Shown piece by piece: positions 18,429 to 26,800 of a DNA stretch of 64,000 bases. The stretch's first letter is position 1. Each line of letters opens with the position of its first letter. The notes below the pieces were generated by a model, which was not told the origin of the DNA, ran no database searches, and was given only the letters and a program-made list of their open reading frames with translations. A program made the position numbers and the translations under genes. This DNA comes from Mycolicibacterium lacusdiani (GTDB lineage Bacteria > Actinomycetota > Actinomycetes > Mycobacteriales > Mycobacteriaceae). Where the stretch lies: positions 248,001 through 312,000 of the forward strand of contig NZ_JAKCFC010000001.1 in assembly GCF_021916785.1 (NCBI RefSeq), in the 5' to 3' direction.

Positions 18429-19088
18429 ATGGTCACCGCCACCCCTGCCGCCACCCCTGTCGCCCTGCCCAGCCTCGCCGACCAGGCCGCCCGGCTCGTC
18501 GAACTCGGCGTGCATCACCGCGCCGGCCTGTCCACCTCCCGGTTGCAGACCCTCGCCACCACCGCCTCGGTACGACCGGGTCTGCTCGTCATCCACCCGA
18601 GCCTGCTGCCCGCGTCCCACCTGGCGCCGTTGATCCGGCACGCGGAGAAGCCGGGGTTCGTGGTCACCGACATGAGCGACGTCGACGAGTTCGAACCCGT
18701 CGAGCCACTCCCGGATTCCGACGTATTCGTGGTGAGTGACGTCGACCGCGGCGACGGCTATGCGAACTGGAGCCCCGACGAGGTGGACCCCGACCTGAGG
18801 GCTGCCGGCCGAACGCCGCTGACGCTGACCGAGGGGCTGACGTGGCTGCTCCAGCAGCCCGACGCGCTCGAACGCAACCACTGCTTCATGACGATCGGCT
18901 CGCGCAAGCGCAAGCTGGGGGGTGCGCTCGATACCCGCACCCCGGCGATCTGGATCAGCAACGGCACGGGCCGCGACGGCGTCGCCAATCGGAACGCACC
19001 GAAGGTCGGGTGGTGCTGGGCGGGCAACCGGCACACGTGGCTGGGTTTCGCCTCCGCGTCGGGCCGTCATCCGATCGCGTCGAGATAG
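18429..19088 (+). CDS. DUF5701-like conserved protein
   Basis: The product is 219 aa and soluble. Distinctive segments are SRLQTLATTASVRPGLLVIH, EFEPVEPLPDSDVFVVSDVD, and a C-terminal KVGWCWAGNRHTWLGFASA. These match my memory of the actinobacterial DUF5701 family, whose function is unknown. The start at 18429 is the first ATG in frame. It converges on the FAD monooxygenase gene with only 12 bp between stops. The 245 bp upstream contain the TRIT-like hairpin. Confidence 0.72.
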   Translation: MVTATPAATPVALPSLADQAARLVELGVHHRAGLSTSRLQTLATTASVRPGLLVIHPSLLPASHLAPLIRHAEKPGFVVTDMSDVDEFEPVEPLPDSDVFVVSDVDRGDGYANWSPDEVDPDLRAAGRTPLTLTEGLTWLLQQPDALERNHCFMTIGSRKRKLGGALDTRTPAIWISNGTGRDGVANRNAPKVGWCWAGNRHTWLGFASASGRHPIASR

Positions 19089-19100
19089 CGCGGGCGGTCG

Positions 19101-20645
19101 TCACCGGACCGGCGCGGCGACCGTAGCCGGCGTCTCGGCGGCGGCCGGCTCCAGCCACCGCCCGAGCCACTGCCACAGCCGGTTCCCGTCGGCTGGGCCA
19201 CCCGCGGCGGCGAGGTAACCGTCGGGGCGCACCAGCAGCCACGCGGGTCCTGCGGCGACCGCGTCGGGCAGCGTGACACTGCGCAGCGGTAGGACCCCCG
19301 TCCACGGTTGGCAGACGCGGCGGAGGCCGTCGTCGGCACCGTCGACGAGCAGGGTCGGCGACACCGGATCCAGCAGGTCGTAGAGCCGGCCCTCGGGCAG
19401 GCGCAGATCCGGCACGCGGTCACCGGCCCGCAGCGCACCCAGGCGGCCGCCACCGCGCGCCAGTGGCGCCCCTCGGTAGGACGCAGCGATCTGACCCAGC
19501 CGGGGCGCCGCCACGGTCTGAACGCGGTTGCGCCGCAGCAACTTCGGGATCGCACGCACCAGCAGACCGTGCACGACGGGATTGGTCGAGTTGAACGCCA
19601 TGGTGGCACGCTCGGTCATCGCGACCAGTTGGCGGATCACCGGCAGCCGGTCGGACCCATAGGTGTCCAGCAGTTCCGGGCGGGCGCGCCCTCTCAGCAC
19701 CATGGCGAGTTTCCAGCACAGGTTGATCATGTCCTGGATCCCGGCGTTCATGCCCTGCCCACCGGCTGGGCTGTGGACATGGGCGGCGTCGCCTCCGAAG
19801 AACACCCGACCCGATCGCAACGTCGTCATGTGCCTGCTGTTGATCCGGAAGCGCGAGCTCCAAGCCAGGTCGTGGCAGCGGGCGGGAACTCCCACGGTGC
19901 GGTCGTAGAGCGCCTGTACGTCGGCCAGCGTCGGCTGGGCGGCGTCACCGGTGATGCCCTCGGGATCGGTGGCCATGAACCGGAACCGGTCACCGCCCAT
20001 CGGGAACACCGCGAGGAAGCCGTTGGAGGCGAGGAAGATCGACAGTTGGTCTTGGGCGAGGTCGCCCGACAGGCGCAGGTCCCCGAGTACGTAGTCCTGT
20101 GGGAGGGATCGACCCTCGAACGGCAGGCCGAGCGCCTTGCGCACCGGGCTGTGCGACCCGTCGGCAGCGATGACGTAGGACGCGGCGATGGACTGGGAGT
20201 GCCCGTCCTGGTCGCGCACGACCACCCGGACGTCGTCGCCTTGGGCCAGGCCGACGAACTCGATGCCACGTTCCACGGTGACGCCGAGCGCCGCAGCGCG
20301 TTCGGCAAGCAGGCGTTCGGTGTCGGATTGCGGCAGCATCAGGATGTAGTCGAATTCGCTTGCCATGGTGGCGAACTCGATGCCGCCGAGGCGTTCGCCG
20401 CCGGCGTGCAGAGCGGTCGCACGCACGCGGTTGCCCAGTGACAGCAGGTCGTCGGCGATGCCGCGGGGGCGGAGCAGCTCGAGTGTCCTGGCCTGGATGC
20501 CGAGTGCCCGCGACGTCGACGAGGGCGCCGGTGCCTTGTCGATGATCCGGACGGCGACGCCGAGGCGGGCCAGTTCCACCGCGGCGGTGAGTCCCGTGGG
20601 ACCGGCGCCGATGATCAGGACGGGGAGGTCTGCGGTGCGTGTCAT
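19101..20645 (-). CDS. FAD-dependent aromatic monooxygenase
   Basis: The product is 514 aa of the PHBH/UbiH class A flavin monooxygenase family. The N-terminal Rossmann motif is VLIIGAGPTGLTAAVEL (about 9-25), the DG motif is YVIAADGSHSPVRKAL, and the second FAD contact is VFFGGDAAHVHSPAGGQGMN. A thioredoxin-like C-terminal extension (RLPEGRLYDLLD and WLLVRPDGYLA) is present, as in phenol and polyketide hydroxylases. It hydroxylates an aromatic or polyketide substrate with NAD(P)H in the cytoplasm. It is divergent from a TetR gene, with palindromic operator-like repeats between them, and is its likely target. Confidence 0.92.
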   Translation of the reverse strand: MTRTADLPVLIIGAGPTGLTAAVELARLGVAVRIIDKAPAPSSTSRALGIQARTLELLRPRGIADDLLSLGNRVRATALHAGGERLGGIEFATMASEFDYILMLPQSDTERLLAERAAALGVTVERGIEFVGLAQGDDVRVVVRDQDGHSQSIAASYVIAADGSHSPVRKALGLPFEGRSLPQDYVLGDLRLSGDLAQDQLSIFLASNGFLAVFPMGGDRFRFMATDPEGITGDAAQPTLADVQALYDRTVGVPARCHDLAWSSRFRINSRHMTTLRSGRVFFGGDAAHVHSPAGGQGMNAGIQDMINLCWKLAMVLRGRARPELLDTYGSDRLPVIRQLVAMTERATMAFNSTNPVVHGLLVRAIPKLLRRNRVQTVAAPRLGQIAASYRGAPLARGGGRLGALRAGDRVPDLRLPEGRLYDLLDPVSPTLLVDGADDGLRRVCQPWTGVLPLRSVTLPDAVAAGPAWLLVRPDGYLAAAGGPADGNRLWQWLGRWLEPAAAETPATVAAPVR

Positions 20646-20653
20646 CGGAACTC

Positions 20654-20677
20654 CTAAGTCAACAACTGATGACTTAG
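20654..20677. promoter_or_regulatory. Candidate TetR operator between FAD monooxygenase and TetR genes
   Basis: CTAAGTCA, 8 bases, TGACTTAG is a perfect 8-bp inverted repeat lying 9-32 bp before the monooxygenase start. Two further half-sites (GCTAAGTCGC at 20680-20689 and GCGACTTATGC at 20713-20723) follow, the last overlapping the -10 element of the TetR gene. This is typical of autoregulated divergent TetR control. Confidence 0.65.
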
Positions 20678-20730
20678 ACGCTAAGTCGCGGTGTCGGTGT
20701 TGTCAACGATGGGCGACTTATGCTGTCCCC

Positions 20731-21300
20731 ATGGCCACGACCCGCCCCCGCAACGCCACCGGAACACGCGCCGACATCCTGGCCGCGGCCCGCGCGCGAT
20801 TCGGGACGGACGGCTTCGACCGCACGACACTGCGTGCGATCGCCGCCGACGTGGGCGTCGACGCCGCGCTCGTGATCCGGTACTTCGGCAGCAAGCAGGA
20901 CCTCTTCGCCGCCGCCGCCGACTTCACCATCGATCTGCCAGACCTGACCGGGGTGGACGCCGACCAGATCGCCGACGCCCTGCTGCCGAGGTTCTTCGCC
21001 GTCTGGGAGGACGACGCCACGTTCGTCGCACTGCTGCGCGCCGCCATGACCAGCCCGACGGCCGCCGACGCGATGCGCACCGTGTTCGCCACTCAGGTGG
21101 CACCGGCGCTGGCGGCCGTGGCCCCGGACCATCACGCGCAGCGCGCGGGGCTGATGGGTGCGTTCATCATCGGGCTCGCCACCACCAGGTACGTGCTCGC
21201 CAATCCCGCGGTCGCCAACCTCGGTCACGACGAACTCATCGCGTGGGCACGGCCGGTCATTCGGCAGCTGCTCGTCGGGGATGCGCCGGTCCGAGGGTGA
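20731..21300 (+). CDS. TetR-family transcriptional regulator
   Basis: The product is 189 aa. The ATG at 20731 is six bases after a TATGCT -10 element (20719-20724), so the mRNA is probably leaderless and longer frames upstream are rejected. The helix-turn-helix is TLRAIAADVGVDAALVIRYFGSKQDL at about residues 30-55, followed by a TetR C-terminal domain of the kind seen in PsrA-like and related proteins. It probably represses itself and the divergent FAD monooxygenase through the AAGTC-containing repeats between them. Confidence 0.9.
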   Translation: MATTRPRNATGTRADILAAARARFGTDGFDRTTLRAIAADVGVDAALVIRYFGSKQDLFAAAADFTIDLPDLTGVDADQIADALLPRFFAVWEDDATFVALLRAAMTSPTAADAMRTVFATQVAPALAAVAPDHHAQRAGLMGAFIIGLATTRYVLANPAVANLGHDELIAWARPVIRQLLVGDAPVRG

Positions 21301-21313
21301 TTCGACACCGCGG

Positions 21314-21329
21314 CTAGAACGTGTTCTAG
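21314..21329 (+). promoter_or_regulatory. KstR-type operator
   Basis: CTAGAAC-GT-GTTCTAG is a perfect 7-bp inverted repeat with 2-bp spacer and fits the KstR pattern TnnAACnnGTTnnA fully. It lies 7 bp before the ATG of the thioesterase gene, so bound KstR would block initiation. KstR is the sterol-catabolism repressor of mycobacteria. Confidence 0.82.
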
Positions 21330-21336
21330 TTCGTTC

Positions 21337-21954
21337 ATGGTCGAGTTCACCGTCCAGAATCTCAACGGCGAAGAGGTCGAGCGGTTGCGCGGCGTGTTCG
21401 GGCCGTTCACCGAGTCCGTCAGGGAATTGATCGACGCCACCATCCGCACCGAGGTCGACGCCGACGTCGTCGCAACCGCCAAGGCGCAGATCGACGCGAT
21501 CACCGCCCGGCTGCGCAGCGCGCAACTCGACGGACCGTTCGGCGTGCGGTTGTCCGAGGGCGGCCAGATGCCATGGGGAAATCCGGTGATCGGGTTGCGC
21601 AACCCCATCGCCCCGCCGCTGGTGATCCGGCGGTCGGCCGACGGCGGCATCCACACCGACTTCCACCTCGGTGCGCCATACGAGGGCCCGCCCGGTCACG
21701 TCCATGGCGGCGTCTCCGCGCTGATCCTCGACCACGTGCTGGGCGAAGCCGCGAGCACGGCTCAGAACCCCCGCCTCACCGGCACGATCTCGATGCGCTA
21801 CCTCCGCACGACGCCGCTGGGCGATCTGCACGCCGAAGCCAGGATCGTGCGAACCGAGGGCGTCAAGACGTTCGCGGTTGGCCACATCGCCGACGCCGAC
21901 GGCGTCACCGTCGAGGCCGAGGGCGTGTTCATCACCCCGAAGTGGGCGCGCTGA
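21337..21954 (+). CDS. PaaI/THEM4-like acyl-CoA thioesterase (hotdog fold)
   Basis: The product is 205 aa. An N-terminal helical extension of about 70 residues precedes a hotdog domain with PYEGPPGHVHGGVSALILDHVLGEA, in which the HGG turn and following Asp are the 4HBT/PaaI catalytic signature, then the strand TGTISMRYLRTTPLGDLHAEA. It would hydrolyse an acyl-CoA thioester. The perfect KstR-type box directly upstream ties it to sterol or related lipid breakdown, perhaps to recycle CoA from a side-chain or ring intermediate. The substrate is inference. Confidence 0.88.
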   Translation: MVEFTVQNLNGEEVERLRGVFGPFTESVRELIDATIRTEVDADVVATAKAQIDAITARLRSAQLDGPFGVRLSEGGQMPWGNPVIGLRNPIAPPLVIRRSADGGIHTDFHLGAPYEGPPGHVHGGVSALILDHVLGEAASTAQNPRLTGTISMRYLRTTPLGDLHAEARIVRTEGVKTFAVGHIADADGVTVEAEGVFITPKWAR

Positions 21955-21975
21955 CGCAGGTGAGACGACCCGGCG

Positions 21976-24009
21976 TCAGTCGGGGATCGCCGTGGCGATG
22001 TCGACCAGCCGTTCGGTGACGGCATCGATCTCGGTCAACAGCACCCGCGCCGACGCGTCGTCGACGTCGGAGAGCTCCGCGCGCACCCGGGCGGCGGCTG
22101 CGGTCAGCACGTCGACGTCGAGCGTCCACGGCGAGCCTGCGGTCTGCGGGTCACCGCGCAGCGCCTCGACGAACTCGTCGACCGCACTGCGCAGCGCCGT
22201 GCTCGTCGTCGCAGCGCGGCGGGCGGGCAGGTTCGCCTCGAGCGCCGTGCACGACGCGGTCACCGCATTGAGCCCGGCCCGGTAGGAGCTGAGCCAGCGG
22301 CGCAGGTGTCTGTCGTTCATCAGGCCGCTCGCCGCTGCCGCCTCGAACGCCGCCCTGGCCCGGAACGCGCGCTCCCACGACGACGCCACCATCTCGCCGG
22401 GTCGGTCGACGTCGTGTACTGAGGCCTTGATGACCGTTGCGGCGTAATCGATCTCGGCTTTGAGCAGTTCGCCGGCGCGTTGCCGCAGCCGGACGTCGTC
22501 CCGGTCGGGGAGCGCGACGTGGGCGAGCACGGCGAGCACACCGCCGATCAGCGTCGCCAGGACGCGGTCGCCCATGGTCGCCAGGCTGGCCGCCCCCGAC
22601 ACGTCGACGAAGAACACGATGGCCGCGGCCAGTGCGGCACTGACCGCAACGTACCCCCAGCCGGACACCGCATACGCGACGCCGAGCAGGAGGACGGCGA
22701 ACACCGCCGCGAACAGTCCTGCGGGGTGCAGCACGAGCGCGATGCCGGTCGCGATGATCACCCCGGCGACGTTGCCCGCCACCCGCCCGGCGCACCGCGT
22801 ATAGGTGTGGGCCGTCTCCGGCCGCAGCACCATTACGACCGTCAGCGGAATCCAGTAGCCGTGTGCGACTTCGGCAACGCGGGCGATGGCGACGCCAAGC
22901 CCCGCCGCAAGCCCGAGACGGATGGCGTGCCGCAGCACCGGCGACTCCGCGCTCAACTGGTCGCGGATCATCGCCACGGCGTGCGCGAGGGTCCCGGCCA
23001 GCCCGGGACTGTGTTGCACGCCCCCGGTCGCTTCGCTCCTGCCCGCCGGCACACCCCCCGCCGGGGCGACGTCTGCCGACCCGTCCCCGAACCGCAACGC
23101 AGCGGCATCCCTCAGCTGCGCCGAAAGGCGGCGCACCAACGGCGATTCCAGCTCGGCCGCGCCTGCCGCCACCGCGTCGAAGCGTCCCATCGCGTACCCG
23201 GTCGCCTTCGCGTTGGCCCGGGTGGGACGGGACACCGCATCGAGCACGTCGGCGGCCGCGACGAGCACCCGGGATACCCCGTTGTCGCCGCGTGACCGAC
23301 CGGCCAGCGCGGCCAACGTGACGGCGATCCGCTCCGGTAGGCCGTACCAGGCGCGGTACGCCAACGGGTGCCGGACGGCCTGGCCGTGCGTGAACGTGAA
23401 GGCCTCGCGCAGCGCCCGCAGTGGTTCCTGTTCGATGTGCCCGGACGGATCGGCGGCGAGCGCGCGAGCGTCCGCTGCCAGTGAGCGGTAGGCGCGGGTC
23501 AGCGCCTCGCGCTGCACGCGCCAGCGCCGGCGCGGCCACAACCCGATCAGAGCGGCCTGGGCCAGCCCGCCGACGACTGCGAGCAGAACGGACGCCGACA
23601 CGGTCGCCCAGGTCGGCGGCACGGGCGGAGCGGTGACGAGCAGCACGGCGGCCGCAGCTGCAATGAGCCCAGGATTGGTGCCCGCCGCCCATGCCAGCCC
23701 CGCCAGGAAGCAGCCGATGGCGACGACCGCGATGAACGGCATCGAGTACGCCGACGTCGATGCCCCGACGAGCACCGCAAGCCCCATGGCCACCGACACC
23801 CCGACCACGAGGGGGATTCGGCCGTGTGGACTGTCCTGCAGCGCGGTGGCGCCCGCGATGGTGGCCGCGCCGGCGGCCGCCATGGCGGCGGTCGGCCCCA
23901 CGACCCACAGTCCGATCGCGGCGATCACCAGCACGCCAAGCAAGCTCCGCGCTACCGCACCGAAGTCCGGCACGCTCGGCCGCAGCGCCAGACCCTTGAT
24001 CACGGCCAC
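21976..24009 (-). CDS. FUSC-family membrane transporter
   Basis: The product is 677 aa from GTG 24009, preceded by AGAAAGG. It has two blocks of hydrophobic segments, one at about 15-160 and one at about 345-500, separated and followed by soluble helical regions, as in the fusaric-acid-resistance/YccS/aromatic-acid exporter family. The segment SAVVMVLRPETAHTYTRCAGRVAGN-like stretch near residue 390 (actual VVMVLRPETAHTYTR) is the conserved FUSC loop. It is an inner-membrane exporter with unknown substrate. It is divergent from the EthD-domain gene, and its 3' end faces the thioesterase gene. Confidence 0.85.
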   Translation of the reverse strand: MAVIKGLALRPSVPDFGAVARSLLGVLVIAAIGLWVVGPTAAMAAAGAATIAGATALQDSPHGRIPLVVGVSVAMGLAVLVGASTSAYSMPFIAVVAIGCFLAGLAWAAGTNPGLIAAAAAVLLVTAPPVPPTWATVSASVLLAVVGGLAQAALIGLWPRRRWRVQREALTRAYRSLAADARALAADPSGHIEQEPLRALREAFTFTHGQAVRHPLAYRAWYGLPERIAVTLAALAGRSRGDNGVSRVLVAAADVLDAVSRPTRANAKATGYAMGRFDAVAAGAAELESPLVRRLSAQLRDAAALRFGDGSADVAPAGGVPAGRSEATGGVQHSPGLAGTLAHAVAMIRDQLSAESPVLRHAIRLGLAAGLGVAIARVAEVAHGYWIPLTVVMVLRPETAHTYTRCAGRVAGNVAGVIIATGIALVLHPAGLFAAVFAVLLLGVAYAVSGWGYVAVSAALAAAIVFFVDVSGAASLATMGDRVLATLIGGVLAVLAHVALPDRDDVRLRQRAGELLKAEIDYAATVIKASVHDVDRPGEMVASSWERAFRARAAFEAAAASGLMNDRHLRRWLSSYRAGLNAVTASCTALEANLPARRAATTSTALRSAVDEFVEALRGDPQTAGSPWTLDVDVLTAAAARVRAELSDVDDASARVLLTEIDAVTERLVDIATAIPD

Positions 24010-24065
24010 CTTTCTACCCCGACCGCGCCTAGCAACCCATCATTGCCGGTCGGTAGGTTCGATTC

Positions 24066-24776
24066 GTGGAGAAGCTGATCGTGACACTGCGCACCCCGGA
24101 CGCCGACCAGACGTGGTGCGACCGGTTGCGCGGCGAGGTGGGCGAGGAGCTCCTCGATCTCGGCCTGCCCGGGCTCGCCGTCAACGTGCGCGACGACGCG
24201 GTGCGCGATTCGTTGATGACGCTCACGACGCTCGATCCGCCGGTGTTCGCGGTGGTCACCATCTGGACCCAGCAGTACTACGGGCTGCCCACCCGTGCTG
24301 CGATCGCCACGCTCGATCGCGAATGCGACCGTCTCGCAGCGTATCTCGTCACCGAGTCGGTTCCGGTGGCGCCGCCGGACGAGCTGGGGGAGCGCACGCC
24401 CGGCCTGGCGAACGTGGCACTGCTGCGCAGGCCCGAGCACCTCGACGCGGCGACGTGGCTCGACCGGTGGCACGTCGACCACACCCCGGTCGCGATCGCG
24501 ACGCAGTCGACGTTCGGCTACACCCAGAACACCGTCGTGCGGGCACTCACGCCCGACGCACCGCACGTGTCGGCGATCGTGGAGGAGAACTTCCCCATCG
24601 AGGCGACGCGCGACCTGCACGCGTTCTTCGGGGCGGCCGACGACGCCGACCTCAACGACCGGATGTCCCGGATGATGGCGAGCACGGCGGCATTCGGCGC
24701 CAACGAGAACGTCGACACCGTGCCCACCAGCCGCTACCTCCTGCGCAGCCCGTTCGTGGCGGACGCCAGGACCTGA
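24066..24776 (+). CDS. EthD-domain protein
   Basis: The product is 236 aa from GTG 24066. The second half contains the dimeric alpha-beta-barrel pattern LDAATWLDRWHVDHTPVAI, in which the WxxxH-TP element matches EthD-type domains; the first half looks like a diverged second copy. EthD domains occur in small oxygenases and in proteins that accompany ring-degrading pathways. There are no membrane segments. It is followed after 42 bp by the crotonase gene, which has its own leaderless promoter. Confidence 0.78.
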   Translation: MEKLIVTLRTPDADQTWCDRLRGEVGEELLDLGLPGLAVNVRDDAVRDSLMTLTTLDPPVFAVVTIWTQQYYGLPTRAAIATLDRECDRLAAYLVTESVPVAPPDELGERTPGLANVALLRRPEHLDAATWLDRWHVDHTPVAIATQSTFGYTQNTVVRALTPDAPHVSAIVEENFPIEATRDLHAFFGAADDADLNDRMSRMMASTAAFGANENVDTVPTSRYLLRSPFVADART

Positions 24777-24818
24777 CCCGGCCCCGGTCGCGCAGTCGCC
24801 GCCGCTTACGCTGCGAGC

Positions 24819-25577
24819 GTGCTCGTGCAGATCGACGACGATGGCGGTGTCCGTACCCTCACCCTGAACCGGCCCGAGGCGCTCAACGCGTTCAACGAGG
24901 CGCTGTACGACGCGACGACCGTGGCGTTGCGCGACGCGGACGCCGACCCGGCCGTTGCGGTCGTGGTGCTCACCGGCACCGGCCGGGCCTTCTCTGCGGG
25001 CAACGACCTTGTCGAGATGCAGGCGCGCATCACCGATCCGGACTTCCAGTCCGGGGAGCACGGCTTCCCCGGCATGATCGAGGCGCTCACCGCACTGCGC
25101 AAGCCGCTCATCCTGGCCGTCAACGGGCTTGGCGTGGGCATCGGAGCGACGATCCTCGGCTACGCCGATCTGGTGTTCATGGCGGCAGGCGCCCGGCTGA
25201 AGTGCCCGTTCACCAGCCTCGGGGTCGCCCCCGAGGCGGCCTCGTCCTATCTGCTGCCGCGGCTCATCGGCAGGCAGAATGCCGCCTGGATGCTGCTGTC
25301 GTCGGAATGGGTCGACGCCGACGAGGCGCTGCGGATGGGGCTCGTCTGGAAGGTGTGCGACCCCGATGACCTGATGGCCGAGGCCGGGCGTCACGCCGCG
25401 GTGCTGGCCTCGCGGTCGATCCCGAGCCTGATGGCGGTCAAGGAGACCATCGTCGACCCCACTCGGGACGCGATCGCCGAGGCCGCCAAGCGCGAGTACG
25501 CGCAATTCGAGGTGCTGCTCGGGTCGGCTGCCAACGCCGACGCGCTGTCGGACTTCGCCGACCGCAAGACGCAGTGA
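24819..25577 (+). CDS. Enoyl-CoA hydratase/isomerase (crotonase) family
   Basis: The product is 252 aa. The GTG at 24819 follows a TACGCT -10 element by six bases, supporting a leaderless start. The crotonase oxyanion-hole segments are GRAFSAGNDLVEM (about 61-73) and NGLGVGIGATILGYADLVF (about 105-123). The first catalytic Glu position of the hydratase is not obvious, while PEAASSYLLPRLIG has the Glu of PECI/isomerase-type members, so an isomerase is as likely as a hydratase. It acts in beta-oxidation in the cytoplasm. It converges on bfd with stops 2 bp apart. Confidence 0.9.
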   Translation: MLVQIDDDGGVRTLTLNRPEALNAFNEALYDATTVALRDADADPAVAVVVLTGTGRAFSAGNDLVEMQARITDPDFQSGEHGFPGMIEALTALRKPLILAVNGLGVGIGATILGYADLVFMAAGARLKCPFTSLGVAPEAASSYLLPRLIGRQNAAWMLLSSEWVDADEALRMGLVWKVCDPDDLMAEAGRHAAVLASRSIPSLMAVKETIVDPTRDAIAEAAKREYAQFEVLLGSAANADALSDFADRKTQ

Positions 25578-25578
25578 G

Positions 25579-25773
25579 CTAGCGCCCCGCGTGGACGGGG
25601 CAGTCCCGGCGCTGCGCGCTGGCTGCGATAATCGACCGCACCGTGCGCTTGCATCGGCCACAGTCAGAACCCGCACCGCACGCGTCGGCGATCTGCCGCG
25701 ACGTCGACGCCCCGCCGGCGACGAGATCGGTGACCACCTGGCTCGTGACGCCGGTGCACAGGCATACGAACAT
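25579..25773 (-). CDS. bfd: Bacterioferritin-associated [2Fe-2S] ferredoxin
   Basis: The product is 64 aa. Cys4, Cys6, Cys38 and Cys41 are placed exactly as the [2Fe-2S] ligands of Bfd (MFVCLC near the start, SDCGRC near residue 40). Bfd reduces the ferric core of bacterioferritin through its haem to release iron. It is divergent from bfrA, with a 464-bp region that contains tandem IdeR-like boxes. By analogy with other bacteria it should be induced under iron limitation, when bfrA is lowered. Confidence 0.93.
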   Translation of the reverse strand: MFVCLCTGVTSQVVTDLVAGGASTSRQIADACGAGSDCGRCKRTVRSIIAASAQRRDCPVHAGR

Positions 25774-26237
25774 CAGCGGGTCCGTGCCATTTCGAATGGC
25801 GCGCCATTCGAGAAATCCGAGTGCGGATGGAATTTGCGCCGCGCGAATTCATCGGCCATTTCGGCGCTAGACGACAATTGGGCGGCGCGCGGCGCGAACC
25901 ACGAGTGGCTCCGGTCCGCGTCCATGGGTTCCGCCTCACTTCGAAGGCGCCGTACGTGGATCACGAGCAACGCCGTCCTTCAGGTTAGCCCAGTCTAACC
26001 TTACTAAGGCTAGCCAGTCCATAACCCGGGCTCAGCAACCTTCGCTTCCGAGGTTTGCCTTACCAAACGTCGCACGTAAACAGCCCAAAATGCCGAGTTT
26101 CGCAGTCGCGTCCCGTCGTGTCGGTGCACTAGATTGAGGGATGCCGGGCAGCCCCCGGCACAGTGCTGAACCCAGCGACGAACCCCAGCGATGGCACCGC
26201 CCCGGCCCCGGTCGGTCGAGGTGCACGAGGAGCCACC
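25774..26237. other. bfd-bfrA divergent intergenic region
   Basis: This 464-bp stretch has no convincing gene. It is more AT-rich than its surroundings and holds the tandem IdeR-like boxes at 25980-26003, 207 bp from the bfd start and 235 bp from the bfrA start. A 65-codon minus-strand frame (25773-25970) abuts bfd but has no recognisable product. A regulatory RNA in this long leader is possible but nothing specific is visible. Confidence 0.5.
25980..26003. promoter_or_regulatory. Two overlapping IdeR/DtxR-like iron boxes
   Basis: Positions 25980-25998 and 25985-26003 each match the 19-bp IdeR consensus TTAGGTTAGGCTAACCTAA at 14 of 19 positions, offset by 5 bp. The outer arms AGGTTAG and CTAACCT are perfect. 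IdeR is known to act on bfrA in M. tuberculosis through tandem boxes, so activation of bfrA and repression of bfd with iron is a reasonable expectation. Confidence 0.65.
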
Positions 26238-26717
26238 ATGCAAGGCGATTCCGAGGTCATCAAGCTCCTGAACGAGCAATTGACGAGCGAACTCACCGCC
26301 ATAAATCAGTATTTCCTGCATTCAAAGATGCAGGAGCACTGGGGTTTCACCGAATTGGCGAAGCACACCCGCGACGAGTCATTCGACGAAATGCGTCACG
26401 CGGAAACCCTGACCAATCGCATCCTGATGCTCAACGGCCTGCCGAACTATCAGCGCCTGGCGTCGCTGCGGGTCGGGCAGACGCTGCGCGAGCAGTTCGA
26501 GGCCGACCTCGCGATCGAGTACGAGGTCCTCGCCCGCCTCAAGCCGGCGATCGTCTTCTGCCGCGAGAAGGAAGACAGCACCACCGCCAACATCTTCGAG
26601 GCGATCATCGCCGACGAGGAATTGCACGTCGACTATCTGGAGACTCAGCTCGAGCTGATGAACAAGCTGGGCGAGCAGCTCTACGCCGCGCAGTGCGTGT
26701 CGCGTCCGCCACAGTGA
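26238..26717 (+). CDS. bfrA: Bacterioferritin
   Basis: The product is 159 aa, exactly the usual mycobacterial BfrA length, with the ATG at 26238 behind GAGGAGCC. All ferroxidase-centre residues are at the expected positions: Glu18, Tyr25, Glu51, His54, Glu94 and the Glu/His pair near 127-130, and the haem-axial Met52. It assembles into a 24-subunit shell that oxidises and stores iron. The partner ferredoxin gene bfd is divergent, and IdeR-like boxes lie between them. An EmrB-type exporter gene follows, the same order as Rv1876-Rv1877. Confidence 0.97.
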   Translation: MQGDSEVIKLLNEQLTSELTAINQYFLHSKMQEHWGFTELAKHTRDESFDEMRHAETLTNRILMLNGLPNYQRLASLRVGQTLREQFEADLAIEYEVLARLKPAIVFCREKEDSTTANIFEAIIADEELHVDYLETQLELMNKLGEQLYAAQCVSRPPQ

Positions 26718-26800
26718 CTATGCGGCGGTAACTCTTTTAGCCTGCCTAACGATATGCCTCGTGTGCCGTTGCGGCGCCTTGAGGACCTCGGAAGGACGGT

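Noticed and set aside
21951..21979. CTGACGC/GCGTCAG hairpin at the thioesterase/FUSC junction
   Set aside because: A 7-bp stem with a 15-nt loop that overlaps a stop codon; possibly chance in GC-rich DNA.
25773..25970. Possible 65-codon gene directly upstream of bfd
   Set aside because: No recognisable domain, no ribosome-binding site, and it starts within the long bfd leader; not strong enough to call.
26734..26748. TTAG/CTAA inverted pattern before the MFS exporter, considered as an IdeR box
   Set aside because: The spacing between half-sites is wrong and at most 10 of 19 bases match the consensus in any alignment.
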